Positions 36,840 to 46,707 are shown, numbered from the stretch's first letter. The stretch is 64,000 bases of DNA from Micromonospora radicis (GCF_003583405.1 NZ_QXEC01000012.1:1-64000); one strand, 5' to 3'. Notes: a model not told the origin generated them from the sequence alone. A program made the numbers and translations.

Positions 36840-37831
36840 CGCACCAGTTTGCCATCCGCGCCCGGCCGGCCACCCGGCGCCACACGCACCTCGTCACCGG
36901 CGATCCGGGGTTCGGGAACCGACGGGCGCCGGGCGCGGCCGGCGACCAGCACCGCGAGCAGGGTGAGCAACGCGCCGGCCAGCACCGGCAGCCGGGCGCC
37001 CGGCCCGCCCGGCAGCAGCACGTCCAGCAGCAGCGCGCCCGCGAGCTGCCCACCGACGAGCGCCAGACCGGTACGCAGCACGCCGGCCGCGCGTACCCCC
37101 ACCACCAGGCTGGCGACGATGCCGACACCGAGCAGGCCGCCGGTGTAGAGGTACCAGCCGTCGGGCCAGCGGATCGCCGGGCCGGTGAACGCCCCGGCCA
37201 ACGCCGCGACGAGCAGCACCACGGGCGTACTGACGGCGAAGTTCACCGCGACCCCGGCGGCGGCCGAACCGGCCGCGGAGATCCGGGCGTTGAGCGCGGC
37301 CTGCAACGCGACGGCGATCCCGCCGGCCACGGCGAGCAGGAGCACCCCGACGGCCAGCTCGCCGACCGGCCGACCGGCCTGGGCCAGCGCCACCGCCGCC
37401 ACCCCGAGCAGCGCGCCGGCCACCCGGGGCATGGTGAGCGGCAGCCGGCCCAGCGGGGCCAGGCCGGCCCGGTCCGACGCCAGCCCGCCGAGGCTGCTGC
37501 CGGCGACCTGGGCGATGGTGAACACCGCCACGCCCAGGACCGGCACGGCGTACGCGGCCAGCACCACGATGGCCGCCCCGCCCAGCCCGCCCAGGTACCA
37601 CCACCAGGGCGCCCGGGCCTGACGCAGCGCGCGCAGCCCGGTCCGCATCGACGGCAGCACCGCCAGCCCGAGCAGGATCAGCAGGGTGCCGCCGAGGTTG
37701 TTGACGACCGCCCCGAGGGTGGCGTTGCCGACCTGCTGGCCGAGTTCGGCGTTGAGGGCGCCCTGCGCGGCGGAGGCGACGCCGCCGAGGGTGACCAGGG
37801 CGAGGGCGACCGCCGACGGCGGCGGTCTCAC
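36836..37831 (-). CDS. DMT-superfamily YdcZ-type (DUF606) exporter
   Basis: The 331-aa membrane protein has about ten hydrophobic helices in two homologous halves, each starting with a pattern like GGVASAAQGALNAELGQQVG / GGIAVALQAALNARISAAG, the signature of DMT_YdcZ. The substrate is unknown. GTG 37831 overlaps the hisG stop (GTGA), so it is co-translated with hisG although not a histidine enzyme. Confidence 0.85.
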   Translation of the reverse strand: MRPPPSAVALALVTLGGVASAAQGALNAELGQQVGNATLGAVVNNLGGTLLILLGLAVLPSMRTGLRALRQARAPWWWYLGGLGGAAIVVLAAYAVPVLGVAVFTIAQVAGSSLGGLASDRAGLAPLGRLPLTMPRVAGALLGVAAVALAQAGRPVGELAVGVLLLAVAGGIAVALQAALNARISAAGSAAAGVAVNFAVSTPVVLLVAALAGAFTGPAIRWPDGWYLYTGGLLGVGIVASLVVGVRAAGVLRTGLALVGGQLAGALLLDVLLPGGPGARLPVLAGALLTLLAVLVAGRARRPSVPEPRIAGDEVRVAPGGRPGADGKLVR

Positions 37832-38673
37832 AGCCGGCAGGCGTGGATGTTGGTGACCAGGATCGCCCGGGCGCCCAGCTCGTAGAGTTCGTCCATGATC
37901 CGGTGGACGTCGTCGCGGAGCACCATGGCCTGCACCGCCACCCAACCCTCGCGGTGCAGCGGGGAGACCGTCGGCGACTCGATGCCCGGGGTCAGCGAGC
38001 TGGCCCGGTCCAGCAGGCCGGCCGGCACGTCGTAGGCGAGCATCACGTAGCGGCGGGCCACCAGCACCCCGTGCAGCCGGCGCAGCAACTGCTCGGCCTG
38101 CGGGTGGGGCTCCGCGCCGGCCCGGCGGACCAGCACCGCCGAGGACTGCAACAGGGGCTCGCCGAAGACCACCAGCCCGGCCTGCCGCAGGGTGGCGCCG
38201 GTCTCCACCACGTCGGCCACCACGTCGGCCACGCCGAGGCGGATGGCGTTCTCCACCGCGCCGTCGAGGCGGATCACGTCGGCCTTGATCCCCAGCTCGG
38301 TGAGGTGCCGCTCGACCAGGCCCGGGTACGCGGTGGCGATCCGGTGCCCGCCCAGCGCCCGTACGTCGTCGACGTCGTCGGGTCGGGCGGCGAAGCGGAA
38401 GGTGGCCCGACCGAAGTTCAGGTCGACCACCTCCTCGGCCGGCGCCCCCGAGTCGATCAGCAGGTCCCGCCCGGTGATGCCGACGTCCAGGTCACCGGAG
38501 CCGACGTAGGTGGCGATGTCCTTCGGCCGCAGGTAGAAGAACTCGATGTCGTTGGGCTGGTCGCGGCAGACCAGATCCTTCGGGTCGGTGCGCTGGCGGT
38601 AGCCCGCCTCGCGCAGCATCTCGGCGGCCGAGGAGGCCAGGGCGCCCTTGTTGGGTACGGCGACACGCAGCAT
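37828..38673 (-). CDS. hisG: ATP phosphoribosyltransferase
   Basis: This is the first enzyme of histidine synthesis, in the long form of 281 aa with a C-terminal ACT-like regulatory domain that binds histidine. It begins MLRVAVPNKGALASSAAEML and has DLDVGITGRDLLIDSG and VADVVADVVETGATLRQAGL (PRPP-binding). It follows hisE by 43 bp. Confidence 0.97.
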   Translation of the reverse strand: MLRVAVPNKGALASSAAEMLREAGYRQRTDPKDLVCRDQPNDIEFFYLRPKDIATYVGSGDLDVGITGRDLLIDSGAPAEEVVDLNFGRATFRFAARPDDVDDVRALGGHRIATAYPGLVERHLTELGIKADVIRLDGAVENAIRLGVADVVADVVETGATLRQAGLVVFGEPLLQSSAVLVRRAGAEPHPQAEQLLRRLHGVLVARRYVMLAYDVPAGLLDRASSLTPGIESPTVSPLHREGWVAVQAMVLRDDVHRIMDELYELGARAILVTNIHACRL

Positions 38674-38716
38674 GACGGAGTGCTCCTTCGATCGGTTTCG
38701 GGTCGACGGCGGGCAC

Positions 38717-38980
38717 TCAGAGATGTCGGTAGACGTCCTTCAGCTCCAGGCCGCTGGCGAGCATCAGCACCTGCACCTGGTAGAGCAGCTGGGAGATCTC
38801 CTCGGCGGTGCGCTCCGGCCCCTCGTGCTCGGCGGCCATCCACGACTCGGCGGCCTCCTCGACCACCTTCTTGCCGATGAAGTGCACCCCCTTCTCCAGC
38901 GCGGCGACCGTGCCCGAGCCGGGGGTGCCGGCGGCGGCCTTGGCCTGCAGCTCGGCGAACAACTCCTCGAACGTCTTCAC
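38717..38980 (-). CDS. hisE: Phosphoribosyl-ATP diphosphatase
   Basis: The 87-aa all-helical MazG-like enzyme performs the second step of histidine synthesis. Motifs: [33 protein letters not shown] and [14 protein letters not shown] with the metal-binding Glu/Asp cluster. GTG 38980 is the start. Only hisE and hisG are here; the other his genes lie elsewhere. Confidence 0.96.
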   Translation of the reverse strand: MKTFEELFAELQAKAAAGTPGSGTVAALEKGVHFIGKKVVEEAAESWMAAEHEGPERTAEEISQLLYQVQVLMLASGLELKDVYRHL

Positions 38981-39107
38981 GGAATCGGATTCTCCCAGTC
39001 GCCCTCGGTCGCGGCACGCACGGGTCCGGTGCCGACCACTGGGCGGGCGGACCGGTATTTCCTACCAGCATGGTGGGACACCTCTTCGGTGGTCGCGGGG
39101 GTGGTCG

Positions 39108-39113
39108 TACGCT
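39108..39113 (+). promoter_or_regulatory. -10 element of a leaderless transcript for the ABC operon
   Basis: TACGCT lies 7 bases before ATG 39121. No Shine-Dalgarno is present, so transcription probably begins at or next to the A of the ATG. Confidence 0.55.
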
Positions 39114-39120
39114 GTCCGCC

Positions 39121-39987
39121 ATGGTCAGCACCCCACGCATCCTCACGCTCGCCACGGCCGGCGCGGTCCTGCTCGCCGTCGCCGCCTGCGCCCCGCAGGA
39201 CGAACCCGCCCCCCAGCCCTCCGCCACCGGCCCCGCCGCGTGCGCGAAGGAGAACCTGCAGACCCGGACATCGGGCAAGCTCACCATCGCCACCGACGAG
39301 CCGGCGTACCAGCCGTGGTTCGTCGACGACAAGCCCGACAACGGCGAGGGCTTCGAGTCCGCGGTGGCGTACGCGGTGGCCGAGAAGCTCGGCTACGCCC
39401 GCGAGGACGTCGTCTGGACCCGGATCCGGTTCGACGCCGCCATCGCACCCGGGCCGAAGGACTTCGACTTCGACATCAACCAGTTCTCCATCACCGAGGA
39501 GCGCAAGCAGGCGGTCGACTTCTCCGCGCCCTACTACCTGGTGCGGCAGACCGTCATCGCGCTGAAGTCCTCCAAGATCGCCGGCAAGACCACGCTGGCC
39601 GACCTGAAGGACGCCAAGCTCGGCGCGCAGGTCGGCACGACCAGCTACCAGGCGATCACCGACGTGCTCGAGCCGACGGTGGAGCCGCAGGTCTACAACA
39701 GCAACGACGACGCCAAGAAGGCCCTGCAGAACGGCCAGCTCGACGGCCTGGTCGTCGACCTGCCCACCGCCTTCTACATCACCGCCGCGGAGATCGACGA
39801 CGCGGTGATCGTCGGGCAGCTGCCGCAGGTGGGCACTCCCGAGGCGTTCGGCCTGCTGCTGGACAAGAACTCCCCGCTCACCGGCTGCGTCACCGGCGCG
39901 GTGGAGCAGCTCGCCGCCGACGGCGCGCTCAGGCAGCTGGAGCAGCAGTGGCTCGCCCAGGTCGCGGGAGCGCCGGAACTGTCGTGA
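39121..39987 (+). CDS. Polar amino-acid ABC transporter, substrate-binding lipoprotein
   Basis: The 288-aa lipoprotein has signal peptide TLATAGAVLLAVAAC with lipobox AVAAC, then a SBP_bac_3 fold: KLTIATDEPAYQPWF, DFDINQFSITEERKQAVDFSAPYY, and a C-terminal lobe ending in EQLAADGALRQLEQQW. It belongs to the glutamate/glutamine/aspartate type; the exact ligand is not certain. Stop and permease start overlap as GTGA. Confidence 0.9.
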   Translation: MVSTPRILTLATAGAVLLAVAACAPQDEPAPQPSATGPAACAKENLQTRTSGKLTIATDEPAYQPWFVDDKPDNGEGFESAVAYAVAEKLGYAREDVVWTRIRFDAAIAPGPKDFDFDINQFSITEERKQAVDFSAPYYLVRQTVIALKSSKIAGKTTLADLKDAKLGAQVGTTSYQAITDVLEPTVEPQVYNSNDDAKKALQNGQLDGLVVDLPTAFYITAAEIDDAVIVGQLPQVGTPEAFGLLLDKNSPLTGCVTGAVEQLAADGALRQLEQQWLAQVAGAPELS

Positions 39988-40829
39988 GCACCACCGCGCA
40001 CGTGCACTCGCCCGCGCAGCGGGCCCGCGAGGAGTACCGGCGCCGGCAGACCGTGCTGAGCGTGCTGATCGCCGCCGCCTCCACGGCGGCGGTCGGCACG
40101 CTGCTGGCCGTCGCCGTGACCGGGGCACCCGGCTGGGACCGGGTCCGCCAGTCGTTCCTCGACCCGCGGATCGCCCGGGACGCGCTGCCCCGGGTGCTGG
40201 ACGGGCTCTGGCTCAACGTCCGGTTGCTGGTCTGCTGCGCGATCGGCGCCCTGCTGCTCGGACTGTTGATCGCGATCCTGCGGACCCTGCGCGGTCCGGT
40301 CTTCTTCCCCATCCGGGCCCTCGCGGCCGGCTACACGTACACCTTCCGCGGGCTGCCGTTGATCATCGTGCTGTACCTGCTCACCCTCGGTGTGCCCGGG
40401 CTGCGGTTGCAGGGCATGCCGTCGGTGCTGGTGCTGGGCGGGCTGGCGCTGGTGCTCACCTACAGCGGCTACCTGGCCGAGGTGTTCCGCGCCGGCATCG
40501 AGTCGGTGCATCCCAGCCAGCTCGCGGCGGCCCGCTCGCTGGGCCTGACCTACCGGCAGACCATGCGCCACGTGGTGCTGCCGCAGGCCGTACGCCGGGT
40601 GGCGCCGCCGCTGCTCAACGACGTGGTGGCGTTACAGAAGGACGTCGGCCTGGTCTCCCTGGCCGGGCCGATCGACGCGGTCCGGGCCGCGCAGATCGCC
40701 ACCGCGCAGAGCTTCAACTACACGCCGTACATCGTGGCCGGGGTGCTCTTCGTCCTGCTCGCGATCCCGCTGATCGCCGTCACCGACCAGGTGACGCTGC
40801 GGGCGGCCCGACGACAGTCCGGAGGGTGA
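39984..40829 (+). CDS. Polar amino-acid ABC transporter permease
   Basis: The 281-aa permease has an N-terminal cytoplasmic tail and about five or six TM helices. The HisM/GlnP-type EAA loop is VLTYSGYLAEVFRAGIESVHPSQLAAARSLGLTYRQTMRHVVLPQA. It is encoded in the middle of a complete three-gene importer and overlaps the substrate-binding gene by 4 bp. Confidence 0.92.
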   Translation: MSTTAHVHSPAQRAREEYRRRQTVLSVLIAAASTAAVGTLLAVAVTGAPGWDRVRQSFLDPRIARDALPRVLDGLWLNVRLLVCCAIGALLLGLLIAILRTLRGPVFFPIRALAAGYTYTFRGLPLIIVLYLLTLGVPGLRLQGMPSVLVLGGLALVLTYSGYLAEVFRAGIESVHPSQLAAARSLGLTYRQTMRHVVLPQAVRRVAPPLLNDVVALQKDVGLVSLAGPIDAVRAAQIATAQSFNYTPYIVAGVLFVLLAIPLIAVTDQVTLRAARRQSGG

Positions 40830-40831
40830 GC

Positions 40832-41575
40832 ATGGACGTGTTGCGCTGCCGCGGGCTACGCAAGGAGTTCGGCGGGCAGGTCGTCCTCGACTCGCTCGAC
40901 CTGACCGTGGCCGAGCACCAGGTGGTGGCCCTGATCGGCGCCTCCGGGTCGGGCAAGTCGACCCTGCTGCGCTGCGTCAACCTGCTGGAGGAGTTGCACG
41001 ACGGGACGATCGAGCTGGACGGCGAGGAGATCTCCGCGCCGGGGGTCGACCCCGACCAGGTACGCCGCCGCATCGGCATGGTGTTCCAGTCGTACAACCT
41101 CTTCCCGCATCTGAACGTGCTGGACAACATCACCCTGGCGCCCCGCCGGGTGCACGGCCGCTCCCGGCGCGAGGCCGAGGATCGGGCCCGGGAACTGCTG
41201 GCGCGGGTGGGGTTGGCGGCGAAGGCCGACACCTTCCCCGATCGGCTCTCCGGCGGCCAGCAGCAGCGGGTGGCGATCGTCCGCGCGCTGGCCAACTCGC
41301 CCCGGCTGCTGCTGCTCGACGAGGTCACCTCGGCGCTGGACCCGGAACTGGTGGGGGAGGTACTCACCATGATCCGCGACCTCAAGGCCGAGGGGATGAC
41401 CATGGTGCTGGCCACCCACGAGATGAGCTTCGCCCGCGACGTGGCCGACCAGGTCTGTTTCCTCGACGCCGGCCGGGTGGTCGAGTCCGGCCCGCCGGAA
41501 CAGGTGTTCGGCGGCCCCACCCAGCCGCGTACCCGCCAGTTCCTGGCCCGGATCATCGAGGCCGGCCGCCTCTGA
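40832..41575 (+). CDS. Polar amino-acid ABC transporter ATP-binding protein
   Basis: The 247-aa ATPase has Walker A GASGSGKST, signature LSGGQQQRVAIVRAL, Walker B LLLLDEVTSALDP and switch His in LATHEMSFA. ATG 40832 is six bases after GGAGG; GTG 40826 overlaps the permease stop and is the alternative. GlnQ/HisP type. Confidence 0.95.
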   Translation: MDVLRCRGLRKEFGGQVVLDSLDLTVAEHQVVALIGASGSGKSTLLRCVNLLEELHDGTIELDGEEISAPGVDPDQVRRRIGMVFQSYNLFPHLNVLDNITLAPRRVHGRSRREAEDRARELLARVGLAAKADTFPDRLSGGQQQRVAIVRALANSPRLLLLDEVTSALDPELVGEVLTMIRDLKAEGMTMVLATHEMSFARDVADQVCFLDAGRVVESGPPEQVFGGPTQPRTRQFLARIIEAGRL

Positions 41576-41614
41576 CGGTGCGCGCCGCCCGGCGTGCCCG
41601 CCTCACCCGGCGGC

Positions 41615-41647
41615 CCCGTCCGCCCGGCGGCACCCCGGGCGGACGGG
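41615..41647. terminator. Terminator between the ABC operon and the lectin gene
   Basis: CCCGTCCGCCCG and its exact complement form a 12-bp stem with a 9-nt loop, followed by TTCTC. It serves two convergent genes. Confidence 0.75.
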
Positions 41648-41701
41648 TTCTCGCCACGACCGCGTCGGTATCCGCTTGCCGCGGCTACCGTCGGTTCTTG
41701 C

Positions 41702-42184
41702 TCAGACCCAACGCTGGTACCTGTTCGCCCCGTCGCACGGGCTGGTGTACGCGTTGCCCGCGTGGTTGCTGTCGAGGCACCGGTTGGTGGCGATGTCGCG
41801 GATGTGCGTCGCGCTCTCGGGGTTCAGCGACCAGTTCTGGTACGCGTTGTAGCCGTCACACGGGCGGGTGTAGACGTTTCCCGCGGCGTTGCTGTCCAGG
41901 CACAGGCCCGTCGCGATGTTCCTGAGCAGGTGGTGCCCCAGGGGGCTCCTGATCAGCTCCCAGGTCTGGTAGTTGTTCCCACTGCCGCAGGGATTGGTGT
42001 ACACCTGGCCCGCGGAGTTGCTGTCCAGGCAGCGGCCGGTCATGGCGCTGCCGAACGCGCTCACGGTGTTCGCCGCCTGCGCCGGTGCGACCAGCACCGT
42101 GCCGGCGGCGGCGGTGGCGGCCAACACGGTGAATCCTCGCCGTAGCCACCGACGAAACGCCCGGGCCTCCGTGTGACGTGTCAT
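41702..42184 (-). CDS. Secreted ricin-type beta-trefoil lectin, stand-alone
   Basis: The 160-aa secreted protein has a signal peptide (basic start, FTVLAATAAAGTVLVAPAQAA) and then one beta-trefoil of three repeats. Each repeat has CLDSN-x-AG-x-x-YT-x-PC and a QxW motif (YQTW, YQNW, YQRW). There is no catalytic domain, unlike most actinomycete RICIN proteins. It should bind galactose-, xylose- or related glycans outside the cell. ATG 42184 has GGGAG upstream. Confidence 0.9.
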   Translation of the reverse strand: MTRHTEARAFRRWLRRGFTVLAATAAAGTVLVAPAQAANTVSAFGSAMTGRCLDSNSAGQVYTNPCGSGNNYQTWELIRSPLGHHLLRNIATGLCLDSNAAGNVYTRPCDGYNAYQNWSLNPESATHIRDIATNRCLDSNHAGNAYTSPCDGANRYQRWV

Positions 42185-42531
42185 GTCAACTCCCTGCCTC
42201 GATCGCTCCGTCCACTGTGGACGGAGAACGAACACGGCTCCGGAACGTCGAGGTCGTACCGACGGCGTCCGGAGCGCGACTCACCGACCAAGACGTCGGA
42301 CGTGGCCGCCAGGGTGCAGCCACCGCAAACTTTGACCCTCCGCATCCAGGCGACCACAATCCGTCCCGCCGAACGCCCCGCCACCGCCCAGTCCCCCACA
42401 AACCGAATCGCCGCGTCGATCAAGAGCTTCGCGTCGGGATGCCCGCGGAGAGCGACGCAAACTTCTTGATCGACACGGCGATCGGGTGGGGTAACGGGTG
42501 GGCGGGGTGGGGGTGAGCGAGGGTGGGGCTG
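42185..42531. other. Intergenic region between the lectin and ribH (347 bp)
   Basis: No supported gene. It holds a 21-bp perfect inverted repeat, CTCCGTCCA-CTG-TGGACGGAG at 42206-42226, just upstream of the lectin start (operator or 5'-UTR hairpin). A long imperfect stem at 42415-42474 (arms beginning GTCGATCAAGA) is probably the terminator of the rib operon. An 80-codon open frame on the minus strand here overlaps these elements and is not convincing. Confidence 0.6.
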
Positions 42532-43032
42532 TCAGGCGCCGAAGCCGACGCGCTGGTTGGCGGAGGTGGCGACCTGGCGAACGGCCAGGGCGGCGTCGAG
42601 GGCGGCGATGGTGGACGCCCAGCCCTTGTCCTCGGCGGAGTCGGGCAGGCCGGCCCGGTCGCGGGCCTGCTCGATGGTGTCGACGGTGAGCACCCCGTGG
42701 GCGACCGGCTTACCCTCGTCCAGGGCGATCCGGGTCAGCCCGTCGGTGACCGACCGGCAAACGTAGTCGAAGTGGGCGGTGGCGCCGCGTACCACCACGC
42801 CGAGGGCGACCACCACGTCGCAGCGACGCGCCAGCGCCTGCGCCACCACCGGCAACTCCACCGAGCCGGCGACCCGGGCGACCGTCGCCCGCGCGCCGCA
42901 CGCCGCCGCGGCGGCGACCGCCCGCTCCACCATGTGGTCGGTCAACTCGGCGTGCCAGCGCGCCGCGACCACGCCCACGGTCATCCCGGACGCCTCCACC
43001 GGGGTGGCCCCCGGCTCTCCGAAACCCGCCAT
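42532..43032 (-). CDS. ribH: 6,7-dimethyl-8-ribityllumazine synthase
   Basis: The 166-aa lumazine synthase joins the pyrimidine and the 4-carbon precursor before the last riboflavin step. Motifs: VGVVAARWHAELTDHMVERA, VAGSVELPVVAQAL, and GVVVRGATAHFDYVC with the catalytic His. The usual T-P-H reads TAHF here. It has a C-terminal extension of about 15 residues and is the last gene of the rib operon. Confidence 0.96.
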   Translation of the reverse strand: MAGFGEPGATPVEASGMTVGVVAARWHAELTDHMVERAVAAAAACGARATVARVAGSVELPVVAQALARRCDVVVALGVVVRGATAHFDYVCRSVTDGLTRIALDEGKPVAHGVLTVDTIEQARDRAGLPDSAEDKGWASTIAALDAALAVRQVATSANQRVGFGA

Positions 43033-43038
43033 CTGGTC

Positions 43039-44310
43039 CTACACTCCGATCTCGTTGTCGGCCACCGGGCGGCCCATCGGCGCCTCGGCCGTCTCGTCCA
43101 GGTCGAGCAGGTGCCCCATCCGGTCCCGCTTGGTACGCAGGTAGCGCATGTTCTCCGGGTGCGTCCGTACCGGCAGGCTCTCCCGGCCGGTGACGGTCAG
43201 ACCGTAGCCCTCCAGCCCGGCCCGCTTGGCCGGGTTGTTGGTCAGCAGCCGCATCGAACGCACTCCGATGTCGTAGAGGATCTGCGCGCCGGTGCCGTAG
43301 TCGCGCGCGTCGGCCGGCAGGCCCAGGTCGAGGTTCGCGTCCACGGTGTCCCGACCCTGGTCCTGCAGCTGGTACGCCCGCAGCTTGTGCAGCAGCCCGA
43401 TGCCCCGCCCCTCGTGTCCACGGACGTAGAGGACCACGCCACGCCCCTCCCGGGCCACCCGGTCCAGCGCGGCGTTGAGCTGGGGCCCGCAGTCGCAGCG
43501 CACCGAGGCGAACACGTCGCCGGTGAGGCATTCCGAGTGCACCCGCACCAGTACGTCCCGCCCGTCGCCGATCTCGCCCAGCACCAGCGCCACGTGCTCG
43601 GCCGAGTCGTACTCGCTGCGGTAACCCAGCGCCCGGAACACCCCGTGTTCGGTGGGCATCCGGGCATCGGCGACCAGCTCCACCTGCCGCTCGGTACGCC
43701 GGCGGTAGGCGATCAGGTCCGCGATGGTGACCAGGGTCAGCGTGTGCTCGGCGCAGAACTTCTCCAGGTCCGGCAGCCGCATCATGGTGCCGTCGTCGTT
43801 GACCAGTTCGCAGAGCACCCCGGCGGGGCGCAGCCCGGCCAGTCGGGCCAGGTCGACGGCGGCCTCGGTGTGCCCGGAGCGCCGCAGCACCCCGCCCGCA
43901 CGTGCCCGCAGCGGCACCACGTGCCCGGGCCGGGCCAGGTCGGCCGGGCCGGTCGCGGGATCGGCCAGCAGCCGGATGGTGTGCGCCCGGTCGGCCGCGG
44001 AGATGCCGGTGCTGATCCCTTCCCGGGCGTCCACGGTCACCGTGTACGCCGTCTGCCGCCGGTCCTGGTTGGTGTGGTGCATCGGCGGCAGGTCGAGCCG
44101 GTCGGCCTCGCTCTCGGTGAGCGGCACGCAGATGAAACCCGAGGTGTGCCGCACGGTGAAGGCCAACAACTCCGGGGTGGCCAGTTCGGCGGCGAAGATC
44201 AGATCGCCCTCGTTCTCCCGGTCCGCGTCGTCGATCACGACGACCGGCCGGCCGGCGGCGATGTCCGCCAGCGCCTGTTCGATGCTGTCGATGGAACCCG
44301 GTTCGGTCAT
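43039..44310 (-). CDS. ribBA: Bifunctional DHBP synthase / GTP cyclohydrolase II
   Basis: The 423-aa fusion has an N-terminal 3,4-dihydroxy-2-butanone-4-phosphate synthase ([45 protein letters not shown]) and a C-terminal GTP cyclohydrolase II. The latter has zinc Cys residues in [17 protein letters not shown] and [12 protein letters not shown]. It supplies both precursors of riboflavin. The ATG overlaps the ribM stop. Confidence 0.97.
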   Translation of the reverse strand: MTEPGSIDSIEQALADIAAGRPVVVIDDADRENEGDLIFAAELATPELLAFTVRHTSGFICVPLTESEADRLDLPPMHHTNQDRRQTAYTVTVDAREGISTGISAADRAHTIRLLADPATGPADLARPGHVVPLRARAGGVLRRSGHTEAAVDLARLAGLRPAGVLCELVNDDGTMMRLPDLEKFCAEHTLTLVTIADLIAYRRRTERQVELVADARMPTEHGVFRALGYRSEYDSAEHVALVLGEIGDGRDVLVRVHSECLTGDVFASVRCDCGPQLNAALDRVAREGRGVVLYVRGHEGRGIGLLHKLRAYQLQDQGRDTVDANLDLGLPADARDYGTGAQILYDIGVRSMRLLTNNPAKRAGLEGYGLTVTGRESLPVRTHPENMRYLRTKRDRMGHLLDLDETAEAPMGRPVADNEIGV

Positions 44311-45005
44311 GCCACGGCCTCCGTGTAGGTCGACGGGATGCGGGCGGCCGGGCGGGTGTTCCGCGCCGTCCGCCACCAACTGGCCAAGCCCCACACACAG
44401 AGCGCGCCGTAGACGAGGTACATGGCCGCGGACGGGTAGAAGCCGCCGCGCAGCAGCAGCGGTACGCCGACCGCGTCCACCGCGATCCAGATCAGCCAGA
44501 AGTCCACCCAGCCGCGGGCCATCCCGTACGTCGCCAGCAGGCTGCCGGTGAGGATCCAGGCGTCGGGCAGCGGCCCCCAGGAGCCGAGTGCGGCCAGCAC
44601 CGGGTAGGCCAGCGCGGTGCCCAGCACCGCGGCGGCGAACAGACCCAGCCGCTCGGCGCCGGTAGCCCAGCGGGGCGCCACCGCCGCACCGTCGGCGGCG
44701 GTGCCGAGGCGTCGGGTCCGACTCCAGCGCCACCAGCCGTAGAGGCTCACGCCGAAGAAGAAGACCTGCCGGCCCGCCTGCCCGTACAGGTCGTGTGCCT
44801 GCGGGGTGGCGAAGGCACCGCCGAGGAAGACCGTGAACAGCAGTGCGTTGCCGATCATGCCGAGCGGCCAGGCCCAGACCAGCCGGCGCAGGCCGAGCAG
44901 CGCCGAGCCGAGCCCGAAGACGTTGCCGACGACCTCCCGGACCAGCACCGGCGACCCGGCCGCCTCGACCTCGGCGGTGAGCAGCCAGCCGATCACGCCG
45001 GTCAT
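44307..45005 (-). CDS. ribM: PnuC-like riboflavin transporter RibM
   Basis: The 232-aa membrane protein has about seven TM helices and PnuC-family features ([61 protein letters not shown]). PnuC proteins carry nicotinamide riboside, but this one is overlapped on both sides by riboflavin genes and controlled by an FMN riboswitch. That matches RibM (PnuX) of Corynebacterium and Streptomyces, so riboflavin uptake is the likely role. Confidence 0.88.
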   Translation of the reverse strand: MTGVIGWLLTAEVEAAGSPVLVREVVGNVFGLGSALLGLRRLVWAWPLGMIGNALLFTVFLGGAFATPQAHDLYGQAGRQVFFFGVSLYGWWRWSRTRRLGTAADGAAVAPRWATGAERLGLFAAAVLGTALAYPVLAALGSWGPLPDAWILTGSLLATYGMARGWVDFWLIWIAVDAVGVPLLLRGGFYPSAAMYLVYGALCVWGLASWWRTARNTRPAARIPSTYTEAVA

Positions 45006-45643
45006 GCCGACACCGGCCCGGACCCGGTGCCGTCGGGCCGGTCGACCGGCGACCCGGCACCGAGCAGCCGCTCGACGTACTTGGCCAGCACGTCCATCTC
45101 CAGGTTGACCTGGTCACCGGGGGTCCGGGCGCCGAGCGTGGTCAGCGACAGGGTGGTGGGGATCAGCCCGACGGCGAACCAGTCGGCGCCAACCTCGGCG
45201 ACGGTCAGCGAGACCCCGTCGACGGTGATCGACCCCTTCTCCACCACGTACCGGGCCAAGCCGGCGGGCAGCCGGAACCGGACCGTCTCCCACCGTGGCG
45301 CCGGTTCCCGCGACAGCACCTCCCCCACCCCGTCGACGTGCCCCTGCACCAGGTGGCCGCCGAGCCGGCTGCCGAGGGCGGCGGCGCGCTCCAGGTTGAC
45401 CCGCTCGCCGGCACGCAACGCCCCCAGCGCCGAACGGCGCAACGTCTCACCCATCACGTCCGCGGTGAACACTCCGCCGTCGACGTCGACCACGGTGAGG
45501 CAGACGCCGTTGACCGCGATCGAGTCGCCGTGCCGGGCGTCGGAGGTGACCAGTGGGCCACGGATCGCCACCAGCGCGGAATCCTCTGCCGTCGGGGTGA
45601 TCCCGACGACCTCGCCCAGTTCCTCGACGATGCCGGTGAACAT
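45002..45643 (-). CDS. ribE: Riboflavin synthase
   Basis: The 213-aa riboflavin synthase has two lumazine-binding repeats. The first starts [15 protein letters not shown] with [14 protein letters not shown]; the second has [13 protein letters not shown] and [16 protein letters not shown]. It dismutates two lumazines to riboflavin. Two bases separate it from ribD; it overlaps ribM by 4 bp. Confidence 0.97.
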   Translation of the reverse strand: MFTGIVEELGEVVGITPTAEDSALVAIRGPLVTSDARHGDSIAVNGVCLTVVDVDGGVFTADVMGETLRRSALGALRAGERVNLERAAALGSRLGGHLVQGHVDGVGEVLSREPAPRWETVRFRLPAGLARYVVEKGSITVDGVSLTVAEVGADWFAVGLIPTTLSLTTLGARTPGDQVNLEMDVLAKYVERLLGAGSPVDRPDGTGSGPVSA

Positions 45644-45645
45644 GT

Positions 45646-46707
45646 CTAGCCCTCCCTCTTACGGGGCAGCGCGGTGATCCGCAGATCGGGACCGATCTGG
45701 GTAACGTCGGTGATCTCCAGATCGATGGCCTCGGCGATGGTCGTCACGCCGGCGTCGACAAGTGCGGCGGGGCCGGCACCGAGCAGCCGCGGTGCGAGGT
45801 AACCGACGACCCGGTCGACCAGGCCGGCCGCGAGGAACGCCCCGGCCAGTCGGGGGCCGCCCTCCAGCAGCACGGCCCGTACGCCCCGGGTGTGCAGGGC
45901 CGCCAGCAGCGCGGGCAGGTCGACGCCACCGGTGGCACCGGCACCCACCTCGTCGGCGGTGGCGATCCAGGTGGCGGCGGCACCGTCGCGGACCTGGGCG
46001 TCGACCGGGGTACGCCCGGCCGAGTCGACGACCACCCGCAGCGGCTGCCGGATGGCCAGGCTGCCGTCGCGCAGGTTGCGCACGGTGAGCCGGGGGTCGT
46101 CGGCGAGCACGGTGCCCACCCCGACGATCACCGCGTCCACGGTCGCGCGGAGTGCGTGCACGTCCATCCGGGCCGCCTCGGACGTGATCCACATGCTGGT
46201 GCCGTCGGCCGCCGCGGAGCGCCCGTCCAGCGTCGCCGCGTACTTCCAGATCACGTACGGCCAGCCTCGCCGCATGGCGGTCAGCCAGGCGATGTTGCCG
46301 CTCTCCGCCTCGGCGGCGCGTACCCCCAGGTCGACCCGGACACCGGCGGCGCGCAGCGTGGCGGCGCCACCGGCCGCGACCGGGGTGGGGTCGGGCACCG
46401 CGATGACCACGCGGGCCACGCCCGCCTGCACCAGGGCGGTGCTACAGGGGCCGGTGCGACCGGTGTGGTCGCAGGGTTCCAGGGTGACGACGGCGGTGCC
46501 GCCCCTGGCCCGCCGGCCGGCCTGGGCCAGCGCGACGATCTCGGCGTGCGGCCCACCGGCGTAGGCGTGGAATCCCTCGCCGACCACCTCGCCGTCGGCG
46601 TCGAGCAGCACGCAGCCGACAACCGGATTGGGACTGGTCGCGCCGAGCCCGCGCGCCGCGAGCTCGATCGCGCGCCGCATCGCCTCGTCGACGGAGACGC
46701 TCGCCAT
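45646..46707 (-). CDS. ribD: Bifunctional riboflavin deaminase/reductase
   Basis: The 353-aa protein has an N-terminal zinc deaminase (PHAEIVALAQAG and LEPCDHTGRTGPCSTAL) and a C-terminal DHFR-like reductase (VIWKYAATLDGRSAAADGTSMWITS, VVDSAGRTPVDAQV, LEGGPRLAGAFL). It is the first gene after the FMN riboswitch. Its ribosome site lies inside a hairpin. Confidence 0.97.
   Translation of the reverse strand: MASVSVDEAMRRAIELAARGLGATSPNPVVGCVLLDADGEVVGEGFHAYAGGPHAEIVALAQAGRRARGGTAVVTLEPCDHTGRTGPCSTALVQAGVARVVIAVPDPTPVAAGGAATLRAAGVRVDLGVRAAEAESGNIAWLTAMRRGWPYVIWKYAATLDGRSAAADGTSMWITSEAARMDVHALRATVDAVIVGVGTVLADDPRLTVRNLRDGSLAIRQPLRVVVDSAGRTPVDAQVRDGAAATWIATADEVGAGATGGVDLPALLAALHTRGVRAVLLEGGPRLAGAFLAAGLVDRVVGYLAPRLLGAGPAALVDAGVTTIAEAIDLEITDVTQIGPDLRITALPRKREG

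Noticed and set aside
42181..42423. 80-codon minus-strand ORF upstream of the lectin gene
   Set aside because: No ribosome site, overlaps an inverted repeat and the lectin promoter region, and the translation resembles nothing known.
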